NCBI RefSeq assembly: GCF_026239695.1
Contig: NZ_JAPIVS010000001.1
Coordinates: forward strand, 620,001 to 684,000
Origin: Pedobacter sp. MC2016-15
GTDB lineage: Bacteria > Bacteroidota > Bacteroidia > Sphingobacteriales > Sphingobacteriaceae
Length of the DNA stretch: 64,000 nucleotides
Direction of reading: 5' to 3'
Shown here: positions 63,183 through 64,000 of the stretch, piece after piece
Numbering within the stretch: the stretch's first letter is position 1
How the letters are laid out: each line of letters starts with the position of its first letter
Position numbers and translations under genes: made by a program
The notes under the pieces: generated by a model
What the model saw: only the letters and a program-made list of their open reading frames with translations
The model's database searches: none
What the model was told of the DNA's origin: nothing

Positions 63183-64000
63183 ATGAAAAAAAACATCTGT
63201 ATCCTATTCCTACTTTTGACCCCTGTTTCCTTGCTGATGGCTCAGTCCGGCTCACCTACAGCTTTCGGAAAGAAGGTAAAATATATGCCTCAAAGCAAAA
63301 CTCCCTGGATCATCTTCTCAGACAGGGACGACAACAATACTACCACCGTACCCGGAGGAAGCCTGGTGATGAAAAAACTCGCTTTCATGGAGCCCTTCTA
63401 CGTGTCTGCAGAGAAAAATGGCTTTGTCAAACTCGTACGGTACCAGCCCGGAATCCTGAAAGGCAGAAAGATTATGGACAAGAAAATGATCCAGAGTTAT
63501 GGATGGATAGCGAAATCAAAAATGCTGCTCCGGCAGCGGTCCGACATCAACCGGCAGTCAGGTTTCGCCGAAAAGTCGATTGCTATCATCAGCGGCCCGG
63601 GACCGCTGACAGTGCCAGCTGCTTATTACGACCAAACCGACTCTGTCTATGTATACAATTCTCCGGAACTGAAGAAACAGCGCAGTAAAATCAGGCTTCA
63701 TGAAATTAATTATATCTTCAAAAAAACTGAAGACGGACAAAGGTATCTGATTGGAAATGAAGAACAACTGGTGGCCGACAGTGCGAAAAGAAGCATCTAT
63801 GGCTGGGTAGCTGCTGATGCCGTTCACAATTGGGGTCAGCGCCTGTACATCTCTCCTGCTCAGCCAGAAACAGAGGAGCAAACTGATTCTGCATCGATGA
63901 CGATCCATCATCAACATGGCGACCCCTTATTAAAAACCGAAGACATGCTGCTGAAGAGCAGCCCGGTGATTGCCGACCAGGGATCTAAAGGACTGCTCAT
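63183..64000 (+). CDS. tssR: T6SS subtype-iii protein TssR, partial
   Basis: At least 272 residues, continuing past the window end. It has a signal peptide (MKKNICILFLLLTPVSLLMAQ) and a periplasmic region starting GKKVKYMPQSKTPWIIFSDRDDNN, then WIAKSKMLLRQ and YGWVAADAVHNWGQRLYISPA, SH3-like strands. This is the pattern of TssR, a Bacteroidota T6SS(iii) component. Only two bases separate it from the tssP stop. TssB, TssC, TssD, ClpV and VgrG genes are not in the window and probably lie beyond its end. Confidence 0.82.
   Translation, partial: MKKNICILFLLLTPVSLLMAQSGSPTAFGKKVKYMPQSKTPWIIFSDRDDNNTTTVPGGSLVMKKLAFMEPFYVSAEKNGFVKLVRYQPGILKGRKIMDKKMIQSYGWIAKSKMLLRQRSDINRQSGFAEKSIAIISGPGPLTVPAAYYDQTDSVYVYNSPELKKQRSKIRLHEINYIFKKTEDGQRYLIGNEEQLVADSAKRSIYGWVAADAVHNWGQRLYISPAQPETEEQTDSASMTIHHQHGDPLLKTEDMLLKSSPVIADQGSKGLL

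Overview
The window looks like chromosome from a Bacteroidota of the Sphingobacteriaceae type, Pedobacter-like. This is inference from three things. Spacers repeatedly carry the Bacteroidetes -7 promoter element TAnnTTTG. Shine-Dalgarno sequences are usually weak or absent. The right end holds a type VI secretion locus of the Bacteroidetes-only subtype iii (TssN, TssO, TssP, TssR). No species can be named from the sequence alone.

Layout. 0-15.5 kb is accessory metabolism and envelope: two luciferase-like flavin monooxygenases, an isochorismatase-like hydrolase, two Crp/Fnr regulators, an aspartyl protease, a VOC protein, an outer-membrane channel with a Na+/H+ antiporter, a compact AT-richer aldo/keto reductase-SDR-AraC module, and an exported fumarylacetoacetate-hydrolase-fold protein with an outer-membrane barrel. 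15.6-24.1 kb has mnmE, an AI-2E family transporter, argS, and an arginine group (arginine-deiminase-like enzyme, CtlX-like hydrolase, arginine decarboxylase). 24.1-39.3 kb is mostly central metabolism: thioesterase, Hsp20, FAD-linked oxidase, FolB-like aldolase, acyl-CoA dehydrogenase, lysA and lysC around a tiny membrane-protein gene, a phosphohexomutase, a LacI regulator, a cbpA/cbpM pair, a 2-hydroxyacid dehydrogenase and a PoxB-type enzyme. 39.3-44.6 kb is an apparent copper/haem-copper oxidase assembly region with two SCO proteins, a PepSY membrane protein, a cytochrome c and fabH. 44.7-45.1 kb is the RNase P RNA. 45.1-55.6 kb holds an NtrC-like regulator, a ClC channel, RluA, an OmpR/PhoB regulator, a thioredoxin-like lipoprotein, gatB, a secreted basic protein and a metal P-type ATPase. 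55.6-64 kb is the T6SS, cut by the window end inside tssR.

The least ordinary signals are non-coding. Three long hairpins lie between convergent genes. They share an internal-loop motif (CGATGC-CTT ... ACA-GCATTG) while their outer stems differ but stay complementary; two form an inverted pair with a 36-nt identical core. There is also a 57-bp near-perfect palindrome at the end of the AT-rich module, and a 19-bp inverted repeat whose two arms each carry a promoter-like element. A promoter inside lysA drives a tiny membrane-protein gene whose start codon is one base from the lysA start. Within the T6SS, tssG is inverted against tssF with overlapping ends, and two TssO-like genes are in tandem.

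Consensus -7 elements were also used to choose start codons: at mnmE, the arginine-deiminase-like gene, the folB-like gene and the small gene at 30166, the longest frame begins at or upstream of a promoter and a later ATG is preferred.
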